Notes: generated by a model not told the origin, from the sequence alone. 60,447 nucleotides of DNA from an uncultured SAR116 cluster alpha proteobacterium (GCA_902593735.1 CACJJL010000013.1:1-60447); one strand, 5' to 3'. Positions 9,006 through 19,085 are shown, counted from the stretch's first letter. Numbers and translations: made by a program.

Positions 9006-9806
9006 CTATTCAGCTGCGCTAACACCAATGGTTACTAATTCATTAAGGCAATTATCATCAAGCTTAGTAATAGGTGTAAAATCTCTGTGTGCAATCCATT
9101 CTTCTCGATTAAACTTTTGTATATGATTATCTACGTGACATAAAGATAGATAAACAATACTTCGGCCAAATGGTGAAATGTTTGGAGGACTTGCATGAAC
9201 TAGCAAAGATGAAAACATCAACATACTACCAGCTGCTCCCGTTGGAGCAACACATCCACCTCTTTCAGCTAATTCTAAAACTTTTTCATTATCTAAAGTC
9301 CAAAGTGGATAACTTGTTGTCTCTAAATCGTGACCTGCATCAATAACTCCTATTTTATGACTGCCTGGTATGAAAAGCAAAGGACCATTTGCCGCAGTTA
9401 CGTCATCAAGAAATACAGCAATATTCATAGCTCTTGGCTCTGGCATCCCGTCATCTCTTTTCCAAGTTCCATAATCTTGATGCCATTGCCAGACAGCTCC
9501 GTCAAACGCAGCCTTAGCATTTAATTTAAATTGATGCATGTAGACATCACCATCTAGTATTTGAGATACCGGATTAATCAACCTAGGATGTGCAGCTAAT
9601 CTTCTAAAAGCTTCATTGTATGTGTGTGCAGCAAAAGCAGTTCTTGCAACTCCTGTGCTTTCTTTCCAAACTTCTTTTCTATTTTTTAAATATACTTTGT
9701 CAGCTTCTTCTTTTAATAATGCCGCCTCATCAGAATTAAACAGTTTAGGAAAGAATAAATAACCATCTTTATCAAATTTTTCTAAATCATTGTTGTTTAA
9801 AAGCAT
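9006..9806 (-). CDS. phytanoyl-CoA dioxygenase family protein, EctD-like
   Basis: Fe(II)/2-oxoglutarate oxygenase of 266 residues. Iron ligands are His109 and Asp111 (WHQDYGTW) and His204 (LLVHASPP), with Arg215 placed to hold 2-oxoglutarate. The stretch around DDGMPEPRAMN after the HxD motif resembles ectoine hydroxylase EctD, but no ectoine biosynthesis genes are here, so I call only the family. An AGGAG precedes the ATG. It is divergent from the nitronate monooxygenase gene and lies 29 nt upstream of the phosphatase gene on the same strand. Confidence 0.88.
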   Translation of the reverse strand: MLLNNNDLEKFDKDGYLFFPKLFNSDEAALLKEEADKVYLKNRKEVWKESTGVARTAFAAHTYNEAFRRLAAHPRLINPVSQILDGDVYMHQFKLNAKAAFDGAVWQWHQDYGTWKRDDGMPEPRAMNIAVFLDDVTAANGPLLFIPGSHKIGVIDAGHDLETTSYPLWTLDNEKVLELAERGGCVAPTGAAGSMLMFSSLLVHASPPNISPFGRSIVYLSLCHVDNHIQKFNREEWIAHRDFTPITKLDDNCLNELVTIGVSAAE

Positions 9807-9938
9807 TTATTCCTCCTTAATCACATTAAAATTTATAATATATAAAAAATTATAATAATGTAATTAAAATAATTGAAGTCATCATAATTAGCGTGTTAAA
9901 TATTTATTAATATTTAATTTTATTAAAAGGAGACAAAT

Positions 9939-10904
9939 TTGTCGCTTATTTCACCCCTAGATAAATTAAAAATTCCTGTAATAGGATCTCCACTATTTAT
10001 AATATCAAATCCAGATTTAGTTATAGCTCAATGTAAGGCAGGTATAATTGGTTCTTTCCCGTGCTTAAATGCTAGAGAAGGTGAGGGTGAACCTAATATG
10101 CTTGAGATATGGTTAAAAAGAATAAATGAAGAATTAGATAGACATAATCAAGAAAATCCTGACACTCCAGCTGCTCCTTACGCCGTTAATCACATTGTTC
10201 ATAAATCTAATATTAGACTAGAAAAAGATATTGATATTTGTGCAAAATGGGAAGCTCCTGTTTGGATAACTTCTTTGGGTGCAAGGCCTGAGGTAAATGA
10301 AGTGGCTCATCAGGCTAAAGGTATTGTTTTGCATGATATTATAAACAATTTTTTTGCAAAAAAAGCAATTGAAAAGGGTGCTGATGGATTAGTAGCCGTT
10401 GCTGCTGGTGCAGGTGGTCATGCAGGTACACTTTCACCATTTGCATTAATTCAAGAGATTCGTGAATGGTTTTCTGGTCCTCTTCTACTATCAGGTTCAA
10501 TAGCTAATGGTGGTGCAGTACTTGCTGCTCAAGCAATGGGAGCTGACTTAGCTTATATAGGCTCCGCATTTATTGCTACTAATGAGGCTAATGCCGATCA
10601 AAGATATAAAGAAATGATTACAGAATCTTCTGCTGACGATATTGTATATACAAACTTGTTTACTGGGGTTCATGGTAATTATTTGAAGGGGTCTATAGTG
10701 GCTCAGGGGTTAGATCCAGACAATCTTGATGTTAGTGATTCAAGTAAAATGAATTTTAGTTCTGGCACTTCAAAACCAAAGAGCTGGAAAGAAATCTGGG
10801 GTTCAGGTCAAGGTATTTCTGCTGTAAAAAGTATTTTACCAGCTGAAGATTTGGTCAAAAGGATAAACAATGAGTATGTTGAAGCCAAAAGTAAACTTAT
10901 GTAG
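9939..10904 (+). CDS. nitronate monooxygenase (NPD family)
   Basis: FMN-dependent TIM-barrel enzyme of the 2-nitropropane dioxygenase/nitronate monooxygenase family, 321 residues. The N-terminus PVIGSPLFIISNPDLVIA matches the family opening, and the phosphate-binding and catalytic region AAGAGGHAGTLSPFALI contains the conserved GGHAG histidine. Enzymes of this family detoxify alkyl nitronates, but relatives include enoyl reductases, so the substrate is uncertain. It starts with TTG after an AAAGGAGA. The fadJ-like gene follows by eight bases, suggesting cotranscription. Confidence 0.87.
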   Translation: MSLISPLDKLKIPVIGSPLFIISNPDLVIAQCKAGIIGSFPCLNAREGEGEPNMLEIWLKRINEELDRHNQENPDTPAAPYAVNHIVHKSNIRLEKDIDICAKWEAPVWITSLGARPEVNEVAHQAKGIVLHDIINNFFAKKAIEKGADGLVAVAAGAGGHAGTLSPFALIQEIREWFSGPLLLSGSIANGGAVLAAQAMGADLAYIGSAFIATNEANADQRYKEMITESSADDIVYTNLFTGVHGNYLKGSIVAQGLDPDNLDVSDSSKMNFSSGTSKPKSWKEIWGSGQGISAVKSILPAEDLVKRINNEYVEAKSKLM

Positions 10905-10912
10905 AGGATAAA

Positions 10913-13009
10913 ATGTCAGTAGTAAAACATAGAATTTTAGATGAAATAGCACTTATAGAAGTTTCAAACCCCCCAGTTAATGCTATTAGTGCCGCAGTTA
11001 GAATTGGACTTTTAGAAACTATTGAAGAACTATCCTTAGATGAAAAAATATTAGCGATAGTTATTACTGCTCCTGAAAGAACATTTCTTGCAGGTGCAGA
11101 TATTAAAGAATTTGGTAAAAAAATAGATGCTCCAATTTTAGGAAATATTTGTGATAAAATTGAAAGTCTAAACAAAATAGTTGTTGCGTCATTACATGGA
11201 ACTCCACTTGGTGGTGGTTTGGAAGTAGCTATGTCAGCACATTATAGAATTGCAGCTCCAAATACCAAAGTTGGTCTACCAGAAGTTTTGCTAGGTATTT
11301 TGCCTGGTGCCGGGGGAACACAAAGACTTCCAAGATTATGTGGTGTTTCTATGGCTTTAGACATGATGCTTACTGGAAAACATGTACCAGCTAAAAAGGC
11401 TTTGGAAGCAGGTATTATAGATGTGATTGCCAAAAATAACAGCACTATAGATAATGGCATCGAATATGCCAAAAAATTAATTAAAGATGGATTTAAACCA
11501 AGACCCACTTCTCAGATGGAAGATAAGATCAGTGATAAACAAGAAATAAGTAATAGTTTAATTAAAATTAAAGAAACTGCCTCGAAAAAATATAAAAATC
11601 TTTTTTCACCACATGCAATTATTAAATCTGTAGAGGAGGGTCTTAAGTTAAATTTTCCAGAGGCTATCTCAAATGAAAGAAAATTATTTGAGGAATGTAT
11701 ACAAAGTCCTCAAAGACAAGGGTTAATACATTCTTTCTTTGCAGAAAGAGCCAATACAAAAGTACCAGAATTAAAAGACGGCAAACCCATAGAGCTTAAA
11801 AAAATTGGAATAATTGGTGGTGGTACAATGGGTACTGGAATTTCTATGGCTGCTATGAATGCAGGATTAGATGTGATCATGATAGAACAAAATGATGAAG
11901 CCATTGAAAAAGCAAAAACAAAAATAAATGCAACTTATGACCGAAACGTAAAATTAAATAGAATTAATAATGAACAAAAACTTGAAATTATGAGCATGTT
12001 CTCTGCAACTACAGATTTTAATGAACTCAAAGATAGAGATTTAATTATAGAAGCAGTATTTGAAAACATGGATATTAAAAAAGAGGTTTTTAGTAAATTA
12101 AATCGAATTTGCAGAAAAAATTGTATTTTGGCAACCAACACCAGCTACTTAAACGTTAATGAAATAGCTACAGTTGTAGATGATCCAATTAGAGTAATTG
12201 GTCTTCATTTTTTTTCGCCAGCTAATATTATGAAACTTCTAGAAATTGTTGTAGCAGAAAAAACATCAACAGACACAGTTGCTACAGCTTTTGACTTAGC
12301 TAAAAAAATGAGAAAGGTACCAGTAAGATCTGGAGTGTGTGATGGTTTTATAGGTAATAGAATTCTATCAAAATATTTAGTTAGTACCTATCATATGGTT
12401 GAGGACGGAGCTAGCCCTTTTCATGTAGATAAAGTAATTAGAGATTTTGGGTGTGCAATGGGAATTTTTCAAGTTATTGATTTAGCTGGTGGAGATATAG
12501 GTTGGGCAACAAGAAAGAGAAAAGCACCATTTAGACATAAAGATGACAGATATGTAGAAATACCAGATAGAGTGTGTGAAAAGGGTTGGTTTGGTCAAAA
12601 AACTTCAAAAGGTTATTATTTATACGGAGAAAATATTGATTTTCTTACGCCTAATCCAGAAATAGAAGTAATTTGCGAACAAGAAAGAAAAAGAGCCGGA
12701 ATAACTCCGAAAAAATTTGATGATAAGGAGATATTAGATAAATACATTGCCGCAATGGTATATGAAGGGACTAAAATTCTAAGTGAACAAATAGCACTAA
12801 AGCCTTCAGATATCGATGTTGTTTTTACCAATGGTTATGGATTTCCTAGATGGAGAGGAGGTCCAATGAAATATGCAGATATGATTGGATTAGACAAAAT
12901 ATTGAAAAATATTCTAAAGTATTCAGAAGAAGACCCAAGATTTTGGTCTCCTCCGAAGCTATTAGAAGATTTAGTTAAACAAAACAAAAATTTTGACAGT
13001 TTAAATTAA
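10913..13009 (+). CDS. bifunctional enoyl-CoA hydratase / 3-hydroxyacyl-CoA dehydrogenase (FadJ/FadB-like)
   Basis: Beta-oxidation enzyme of 698 residues. The N-terminal crotonase domain has the oxyanion region HGTPLGGGLE with catalytic Glu104, and Glu124 in GLPEVLLGILPG. The dehydrogenase domain starts near 297 with the NAD motif GIIGGGTMGTG; its catalytic His432 (LHFFSPAN) and Glu444 are present, and a C-terminal 3HCDH domain ends the protein with GYGFPRWRGGP. It would convert enoyl-CoA to 3-oxoacyl-CoA in the cytosol. All key residues are intact. It follows the nitronate monooxygenase gene and converges on the MDR reductase gene. Confidence 0.93.
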   Translation: MSVVKHRILDEIALIEVSNPPVNAISAAVRIGLLETIEELSLDEKILAIVITAPERTFLAGADIKEFGKKIDAPILGNICDKIESLNKIVVASLHGTPLGGGLEVAMSAHYRIAAPNTKVGLPEVLLGILPGAGGTQRLPRLCGVSMALDMMLTGKHVPAKKALEAGIIDVIAKNNSTIDNGIEYAKKLIKDGFKPRPTSQMEDKISDKQEISNSLIKIKETASKKYKNLFSPHAIIKSVEEGLKLNFPEAISNERKLFEECIQSPQRQGLIHSFFAERANTKVPELKDGKPIELKKIGIIGGGTMGTGISMAAMNAGLDVIMIEQNDEAIEKAKTKINATYDRNVKLNRINNEQKLEIMSMFSATTDFNELKDRDLIIEAVFENMDIKKEVFSKLNRICRKNCILATNTSYLNVNEIATVVDDPIRVIGLHFFSPANIMKLLEIVVAEKTSTDTVATAFDLAKKMRKVPVRSGVCDGFIGNRILSKYLVSTYHMVEDGASPFHVDKVIRDFGCAMGIFQVIDLAGGDIGWATRKRKAPFRHKDDRYVEIPDRVCEKGWFGQKTSKGYYLYGENIDFLTPNPEIEVICEQERKRAGITPKKFDDKEILDKYIAAMVYEGTKILSEQIALKPSDIDVVFTNGYGFPRWRGGPMKYADMIGLDKILKNILKYSEEDPRFWSPPKLLEDLVKQNKNFDSLN

Positions 13010-13026
13010 AATTTAATTATTTATAA

Positions 13027-14052
13027 CTACAAAGTAGGGTCGGAATTAACTTTAACTACTAACTTTCCAAAATTTTTACCATTTAATAAACCTATGAAAG
13101 CATTAGGAGCATTTTCTAAGCCTTCAACAAAATCTTCTTTATATTTCATCTTGCCTTCATTTATCCATTTTGAAAGAGCTATGATTGACTCTTCTCTTTG
13201 ATCATAATGATTAAAAACAATAAAACCTTTTATCATCATTCTTTTTGTAAGTATTTGCCTAAATAATAAGGGCAATCTATCTTTTTCTCCACCTTTTAGA
13301 CTTGTAGCATTATAAAAACTAATAAGGCCACAAACTGGTATCCTGGCATAATCATTTAAGATAGGCATAACAGTATCGAAAGTAATACCACCTACGTTCT
13401 CCCAATAGATGTCTACCCCATCAGGACAAGCAGATTTTAGTTTTTCTTTAAAATTTGGATCTTTATAATTTACACATTCATCAAAACCAAGTTCAGTTTT
13501 AGTAAACTCACATTTATCTTCGGTACCTGCAACTCCTACAACTCTACATCCATAAATTTTACCAATTTGACCAACGGTAGCTCCTACCGCACCACTTGCT
13601 GCTGAAACAACTAAGGTTTCTCCTTTTTGTGGTTTTGCAAAATTATGCATTCCAACGTAAGCAGTTGTCCCTGGCATGCCCAAGACACCAATAGAAGTTG
13701 ATAGGGGTGCCATTTTTGGATCGATTAATCTTAATTTTTTTTCATTTACAGTAGGATTGTCTTGCCATCCGGTTCTGCCTTCAACAAAATCACCAGCTTT
13801 AAATAATTCAGATTTACTTTCCACAACTTGACTTAAAGCACCAGCCTCCATAACTTCACCTATACCTACCGGTTTTGCATAACTCTTAGCATCATTCATT
13901 CGGCCACGCATATATGGATCTAAAGACATATAAATTGTTTTTAAAAGGACTTCTCCTTCTTTAGGAGAGACAATGTCTTCTTTAACAGTTCTAAAATTCT
14001 CTAATTTTGGTTCTCCAACAGGTCTTTCATTAAGTAAAATTTTAGTATTCAT
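13027..14052 (-). CDS. NADP-dependent MDR oxidoreductase (2-alkenal reductase / CurA-like)
   Basis: Zinc-free medium-chain reductase of 341 residues in the prostaglandin/leukotriene reductase and YncB/CurA group. The family motif SLDPYMRGRM is near residue 50, and the nucleotide-binding loop VSAASGAVGATVGQIGK is central. These cytosolic enzymes reduce the double bond of unsaturated aldehydes and ketones with NADPH. An AGGAG lies upstream of the ATG. Located next to the MFS gene upstream on the same strand, 30 nt away. Confidence 0.88.
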   Translation of the reverse strand: MNTKILLNERPVGEPKLENFRTVKEDIVSPKEGEVLLKTIYMSLDPYMRGRMNDAKSYAKPVGIGEVMEAGALSQVVESKSELFKAGDFVEGRTGWQDNPTVNEKKLRLIDPKMAPLSTSIGVLGMPGTTAYVGMHNFAKPQKGETLVVSAASGAVGATVGQIGKIYGCRVVGVAGTEDKCEFTKTELGFDECVNYKDPNFKEKLKSACPDGVDIYWENVGGITFDTVMPILNDYARIPVCGLISFYNATSLKGGEKDRLPLLFRQILTKRMMIKGFIVFNHYDQREESIIALSKWINEGKMKYKEDFVEGLENAPNAFIGLLNGKNFGKLVVKVNSDPTL

Positions 14053-14082
14053 AAATATCTCCTAAGTTATGGCTAATTTATA

Positions 14083-15312
14083 CTATATCCTATATTTGAA
14101 AAAGTAATATCTAAATGTCAAGGCTGAAAGAAGCGAACCTAAACCTAAGCATAAAAAAGACATGAACCAAGCCAAATGACTTGCCTGTCCTCCAAAATTA
14201 TCTAAAACAAAACCTACAACTGGTCCACCTATGGCTCCCCCCAAAAAACCAACCATCGAATGTAGTGCCAGTCTTACACCTCTATCATGAGGTTCTCCAT
14301 TGATTACTGTTCCTGTTGTTAACGAACCAGAATCTAAAATTATTAAGCTGTTATATAAAAAAAGCATAAATAGAGCCAACCAAAAGCTAAATAGAAAAGA
14401 GATTGCTGTAAATATCGAGCCAAAAAAGCAAAGAATTCCCATATTGGAAACTATTTTTGCTCTATCTTTGCCAATACAATATTTTGCTCCAAATATTGAA
14501 GCAAAAATTCCAATAAAACCCATTAAAGCTATACTGTTCGCAATGAAAGCGTCACTTACAGAAACTTTGAAGTGACTTGAAAGAAAGACAATGCAAGGAA
14601 ATGTCCAACTCCTAAATCCGAATAATTCATATGTATGGCCACCATACCCTAATATAAAAGGAGATGCTTTTTTATTTTTGAAAGTTTTTAAAATAGGAAC
14701 AATAACTTTGATGATCCCCTGATATTTCTTTTTTTTACGCTCTTCGATTTCATCACCTGAAAATAATAAAAGAGGAAAAGAGCATAAGAAGAGTATAACT
14801 GAAGCTAAAAGAAAAGCATTTTCCCAACCTACATTATAGTTTTTTAAAATTCCAAAAAGAGAAAAAGAAAAAGCAGTTCCTAGTCCAAAGAATGAAGTAT
14901 ACACAGCAACGTATTTTTCTCTAGAAATCTTATTTAGTCTAGAATTTAGTATTTGCAAACCTGGCATATAAGTCCCTGCAAGCCCAACCCCCACAAGTGA
15001 CCAAAAAATTGAGGCATTAATTGCATTTGTTGAAAAAATAGAAAAAAAGAATAGTCCTCCCGCTCCTATTAAACATGAAATAGCATAAAGTTTTCTTGCA
15101 TCAAAAGTATCAGTCAAACTGACCAAAAATGGAGTGGCGATTACATAACCTATGTAAAATGAACCACTAATCCAACCTGCTTCGCTATTAGATAACTCCC
15201 ACTGTGCTTGAAGTTCTATTAAGTATATAGGCCAAATTGCAAATCCAACCATAGAAATCATCTGAATAAAACATGTTAGTATTAAAATTTTGGGTAATCT
15301 ATAAATAAACAT
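14083..15312 (-). CDS. MFS transporter
   Basis: Major facilitator protein of about 409 residues with roughly twelve hydrophobic segments and the loop 2-3 region VSLTDTFDARKLYA in place of the classical GxLaDrxGrk motif. Inner-membrane secondary transporter, substrate unknown. The start is the ATG at 15312; a TTG directly before it is an alternative and neither has a strong ribosome binding site. Divergent from the acyl-CoA synthetase gene and followed by the MDR reductase gene. Confidence 0.82.
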   Translation of the reverse strand: MFIYRLPKILILTCFIQMISMVGFAIWPIYLIELQAQWELSNSEAGWISGSFYIGYVIATPFLVSLTDTFDARKLYAISCLIGAGGLFFFSIFSTNAINASIFWSLVGVGLAGTYMPGLQILNSRLNKISREKYVAVYTSFFGLGTAFSFSLFGILKNYNVGWENAFLLASVILFLCSFPLLLFSGDEIEERKKKKYQGIIKVIVPILKTFKNKKASPFILGYGGHTYELFGFRSWTFPCIVFLSSHFKVSVSDAFIANSIALMGFIGIFASIFGAKYCIGKDRAKIVSNMGILCFFGSIFTAISFLFSFWLALFMLFLYNSLIILDSGSLTTGTVINGEPHDRGVRLALHSMVGFLGGAIGGPVVGFVLDNFGGQASHLAWFMSFLCLGLGSLLSALTFRYYFFKYRI

Positions 15313-15400
15313 CAAACTAAAATTATAAAGTTTGATTTAAGAAGTAAATTATTTATTCTGTATTTTATAGAAAAGTACAAAGAATTTAAAAAAGGTTAAA

Positions 15401-17497
15401 ATGATTACATTGCAAGAAATTATGTCTCCTAAGTCTATCGCTATTGTTGGGGCTTCTGACAACAAAGCTAGAATTGGAGGACGTCCACTTGCTCACATGA
15501 TAGAACAAAAATTTTCTGGAGGTATTTTCCCAATTAATCCTAATAGGGACACAGTTCAAGGTATAAAAGCTTATCCAAGTTTATTAGATGTAAAAGATGA
15601 TTTAGATTTCATATTAGTCGCAGTACCTTCCAATATTGTCGTATCAGTTTTACAAGAAGCAGTAGTTAAAAAGGCTAAAACAGCATTAATTTTCTCCTCT
15701 GGGTTTGCAGAAATTGGAGGTCAAGGTGAGATTCTTCAAAATCAAATAAAAAAAATTAGCAAAGAGAGTGGTCTAAGAGTTATCGGACCAAATTGTTTAG
15801 GTCTATTTAATTCAGCCAAAAACTTCTATCCTACTTTTACTTCCACTATAGATAGAGCAACTCCTAAACCAGGTGGTATTTCTATTGCGAGTCAATCAGG
15901 TGCTTATGGAAGTCACATATACATGGTATCTCATCAAAGAGGACTTGGAATTAGATATTGGATGACAACTGGTAACGAGGTTGATCTCTCTGTTGGAGAG
16001 ACCATTAAGCTTATGGCAGAAGATCCAGATGTACACACAATCATGGCATATGCAGAAAGTGTTAAAGACGGTAAACAATTTACTGATGCGCTAGACACTG
16101 CAAGATCTGAAAAGAAACCGGTAATTTTTATGAAGGTAGGAAGATCTGAAGTGGGAGCGGCAGCTGCTAACTCTCATACAGCCTCTTTAGCAGGTGAAGA
16201 CAAAGTTTACGACGAAGTATTGAGAGCGCATGGTGCATACAGAGTAAGAAGCACAGAAGAAATGTTAGATGTAGCTTATTCAACAATGCCTAGAATATTC
16301 CCAGCTGGGAAAAATTTAGGATTAGTTACTATTTCCGGGGGTGGTGGAGTAATTATGGCAGATGCAGCTGAAGATGAAGGGCTAATTGTAGGCCCAATGC
16401 CAAAAGACGCACAAGATGAATTAAAAGAACTTGTTCCCTTCGCGTCTCCAATGAATCCTGTTGATGTAACAGCTCAATTTTTTAATGATTTAACATTAAT
16501 ACCTAAATTTACAGATTTAATGCTTTCCAAAGGTGGCTATGATGCATTGATAGGTTTTTGGACTTCAGTTGCGGGTTCTCCTGTTTTGTCCAAACCGTTA
16601 CTTTCTGCGTTAAAACAAGCTATGAAGGGATATGAAGATAAACTGTTCATAAACTGTATGGTAGCATCTGAAGAATATATAAAAATGTATGAAAAAGAAG
16701 GATTTCCCTGCCTTGAAGATCCTACGAGAGCAATTGTCGCAATGTCCGCACTTATGTTTTTTGGTGAAAAATTTAATGAAAAACATAAGAGTAACCAAAT
16801 TAATTTAGACAATTACAAAGTTGATATACCAAACAAAAATTTAAACGAAATTGACTGTAGTGAAGTGCTTTTATCTGCTGGGTTACCAATATTAAAACCA
16901 ATTCTTATAAAAGATATTGAAGACTTATCTTCTTACTTTAAAGAAGGTAAAGATAAATATGTCATGAAAATAGTGTCTTCGGATATTCAACATAAGACTG
17001 ATATTGGTGGTGTGGTTTTGAACATAGATAACTTAGATTTAGCAAAAAAATCTTACCAAGATATTTTCAAAAATGTAAAAGATAGTGCACCTAATGCGCA
17101 TATAGATGGAATAATGATTTCACCAATGAAAAATGGTGATATCGAATGCATATTAGGAGCTAAAATTGATCCAGTTTTTGGGCCAATTGTGATGTTTGGA
17201 CTTGGTGGAATTTATGCAGAAGTAATGAAAGATATTGTGTTTGCAGAAGCTCCTGTTAGTAAACAAAAAGCAGAGCAAATGATTTTATCACTAAAAAGTA
17301 AAGATATTTTTTATGGCGCAAGGGGAAAGCCACCTATTGAAATTAATTCATTGTTAAATGCAATTATAAATTTATCAAACTTTATAGCAGCTAATTTAGA
17401 TAAAGTTGATCAAGTAGAAATGAATCCAATTCTAGTAAGTGAAACTGAAGTGATAGCCCTTGATGCACTAATTATAAAAAAACAAAACGGAGGATAA
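15401..17497 (+). CDS. acetate--CoA ligase family protein (NDP-forming acyl-CoA synthetase)
   Basis: Protein of 698 residues with the domain order of fused ADP-forming acyl-CoA synthetases: N-terminal CoA-binding Rossmann domain (SPKSIAIVGASDN, near residue 9), succinyl-CoA-ligase-like domains with the phosphohistidine region around AAAANSHTASLAGED, and a C-terminal ATP-grasp domain (MKIVSSDIQHKTDIGGV). Such enzymes make or use acyl-CoA with ATP and phosphate. It is first in a three-gene operon with a DUF35 protein one base downstream and a thiolase-like protein, suggesting cleavage or activation of a beta-keto acid. Confidence 0.9.
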   Translation: MITLQEIMSPKSIAIVGASDNKARIGGRPLAHMIEQKFSGGIFPINPNRDTVQGIKAYPSLLDVKDDLDFILVAVPSNIVVSVLQEAVVKKAKTALIFSSGFAEIGGQGEILQNQIKKISKESGLRVIGPNCLGLFNSAKNFYPTFTSTIDRATPKPGGISIASQSGAYGSHIYMVSHQRGLGIRYWMTTGNEVDLSVGETIKLMAEDPDVHTIMAYAESVKDGKQFTDALDTARSEKKPVIFMKVGRSEVGAAAANSHTASLAGEDKVYDEVLRAHGAYRVRSTEEMLDVAYSTMPRIFPAGKNLGLVTISGGGGVIMADAAEDEGLIVGPMPKDAQDELKELVPFASPMNPVDVTAQFFNDLTLIPKFTDLMLSKGGYDALIGFWTSVAGSPVLSKPLLSALKQAMKGYEDKLFINCMVASEEYIKMYEKEGFPCLEDPTRAIVAMSALMFFGEKFNEKHKSNQINLDNYKVDIPNKNLNEIDCSEVLLSAGLPILKPILIKDIEDLSSYFKEGKDKYVMKIVSSDIQHKTDIGGVVLNIDNLDLAKKSYQDIFKNVKDSAPNAHIDGIMISPMKNGDIECILGAKIDPVFGPIVMFGLGGIYAEVMKDIVFAEAPVSKQKAEQMILSLKSKDIFYGARGKPPIEINSLLNAIINLSNFIAANLDKVDQVEMNPILVSETEVIALDALIIKKQNGG

Positions 17498-17498
17498 A

Positions 17499-17882
17499 AT
17501 GGCAGAAAACTTAGTAGGTACAGTAGGACCAGAACAGCAATTTAAGAATTTTTTATCTGAGGGTAAATTTATGATTCAAAGATGTAAAAGTCTCAATAAA
17601 TTTTTCTTTCATCCTCGTGTAGCATTTCCTGGAAGTGGTGAGCGTGATCTTGAGTGGGTTGAAGCCTCTGGAAATGGAGAGGTGTATAGTTCTTCTTGTA
17701 ATAGAAGATTACCTGAAAAGGGTGGAGACTTTAACTTATCCTTGATTACGCTAGAAGAAGGTCCAAGGATGATGGCAAGAGTTGAGGGTGTAGATCCAGA
17801 TAAAGTAGAAATTGGTCAAAAGGTTAAAGCTAGAATTTCTTCGTTAAATGGAGAACCAGCAGTAATTTTTGATATTGTATAA
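17499..17882 (+). CDS. DUF35 OB-fold protein (thiolase partner)
   Basis: Protein of 127 residues. The N-terminal rubredoxin-like part retains FHPRVAFPGSGERDLEWVEASG but only one of the usual four zinc-binding cysteines (CKSLNKF), so it probably binds no zinc. The C-terminal OB-fold contains GEVYSSSC, the LEEGPRMMARVEG segment and IGQKVKARI. DUF35 proteins form complexes with thiolase-like enzymes and help bind the acyl-CoA. It starts one base after the synthetase stop and ends 11 bases before the thiolase gene. Confidence 0.87.
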   Translation: MAENLVGTVGPEQQFKNFLSEGKFMIQRCKSLNKFFFHPRVAFPGSGERDLEWVEASGNGEVYSSSCNRRLPEKGGDFNLSLITLEEGPRMMARVEGVDPDKVEIGQKVKARISSLNGEPAVIFDIV

Positions 17883-17893
17883 GGATAAAATTA

Positions 17894-19084
17894 ATGGATC
17901 AAAATGATATAAATAGATTAAGAGGTAAAACTGCTGTCGTAGGTTTAGCAGAGAGTGGATGTGGATTAGCATCTGGTTGGAGTGCTATGGAAATAATGGC
18001 AAATGCTGTTCATGATGCTTTAGACGATGCAGGAATAAAATTAAAAGAAGTAGATGGAGTTTTTGCTGCAACTGCTTTTCATTCTATGGCTGCAATGTCA
18101 TTATCTGAGTATTTGGGTGTAAAACCAAAATTTGCAGATGGGTCGCAAATAGGTGGGTCAAGTTTTTTATCTCACATTTTAACCGCTGCAATGGCTCTCG
18201 ATGCAGGTTTGATCAATGTAGCTGTTGTTGCGTACGGATCTAATCAAAAAAGTGCAGGTGGGTTTAAAACAATCTCCGAAGCTATGCCCTATGAAGCTCA
18301 ATATCAGCCAAGAATGCCTGTAACTGCGTATGCCTTATCAGCTAAACGTTACATGAATGAGTTTGGTGCAACTCGAGAAGATCTTGCTAATGTGGCAGTT
18401 TCAGCAAGGGATTGGGCTTTATTAAATCCTAGGGCTTATACTCATCAAGATGGTCCATTAACGGTAAATGATGTTTTGTCTGCAAGGCCTATTGTTGATC
18501 CTCTTGGAAAATTAGATTGTTGTCTGGTAACAGATGGGGGTGCGGCTGTTGTAATGACTAGATCAGATAGGGCAAAAGATACCAAAAACACTCCTATTTA
18601 TCTACTTGGTGCAGCAATGGAACATCATCATCGTATGATTTCTGAAATGCCTGATTTGGTACAAACATCAGCGATTGAAAGTGGAAAAAGAGCATTTAGT
18701 ATGTCTGGTTATAACCCAAATGATATGAGTACTATTCAATTGTATGACGCATTTACAATAAACACTCTTTTGTTCCTAGAGGACCTAGGCTTTTGTAAAA
18801 AAGGAGAAGCTAAAGAACTTGTAAAAAATAATAATATAGGACCTGCTGGAAACTTAAAAGTAAACACTAATGGTGGTGGGTTATCCTGCGTCCATCCTGG
18901 AATGTACGGTCTTTTTGTAACTTTAGAAGCTTTAAGGCAGTTAAGAAATGCTTCAGGAGATGATGTTGGTCAACGACTAGATGGTGGTTGGATTGATAAT
19001 GCTAAATTATCTGTTGCTCATGGAAATGGTGGAGTTTTATCAAGTCAGGTAACAAATATATGGGGCGTTTCTGATACTTTATAA
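17894..19084 (+). CDS. thiolase-family protein (SCP2/DUF35-associated type)
   Basis: Thiolase-superfamily protein of 396 residues. The position of the classical nucleophilic cysteine reads GGSSFLSHI, with serine rather than cysteine. The C-terminal active-site region TNGGGLSCVHPGMYG keeps the Cys and His of lipid-transfer-type thiolases. Such proteins act with DUF35 partners in CoA thioester cleavage or condensation, and many are not classical acetyl-CoA acetyltransferases. Last gene of the operon with the synthetase and DUF35 genes; its stop lies one base from the opposing DUF3299 gene. Confidence 0.87.
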   Translation: MDQNDINRLRGKTAVVGLAESGCGLASGWSAMEIMANAVHDALDDAGIKLKEVDGVFAATAFHSMAAMSLSEYLGVKPKFADGSQIGGSSFLSHILTAAMALDAGLINVAVVAYGSNQKSAGGFKTISEAMPYEAQYQPRMPVTAYALSAKRYMNEFGATREDLANVAVSARDWALLNPRAYTHQDGPLTVNDVLSARPIVDPLGKLDCCLVTDGGAAVVMTRSDRAKDTKNTPIYLLGAAMEHHHRMISEMPDLVQTSAIESGKRAFSMSGYNPNDMSTIQLYDAFTINTLLFLEDLGFCKKGEAKELVKNNNIGPAGNLKVNTNGGGLSCVHPGMYGLFVTLEALRQLRNASGDDVGQRLDGGWIDNAKLSVAHGNGGVLSSQVTNIWGVSDTL

Positions 19085-19085
19085 A

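Noticed and set aside
9006-9806. Ectoine hydroxylase ectD.
   Set aside because: The HxD region is EctD-like, but no ectABC genes are near and the family has many related subgroups, so I call only the PhyH family.
9896-9915. AT-only inverted repeat between the EctD-like and nitronate monooxygenase genes.
   Set aside because: Pure A/T symmetry is expected by chance in this composition.
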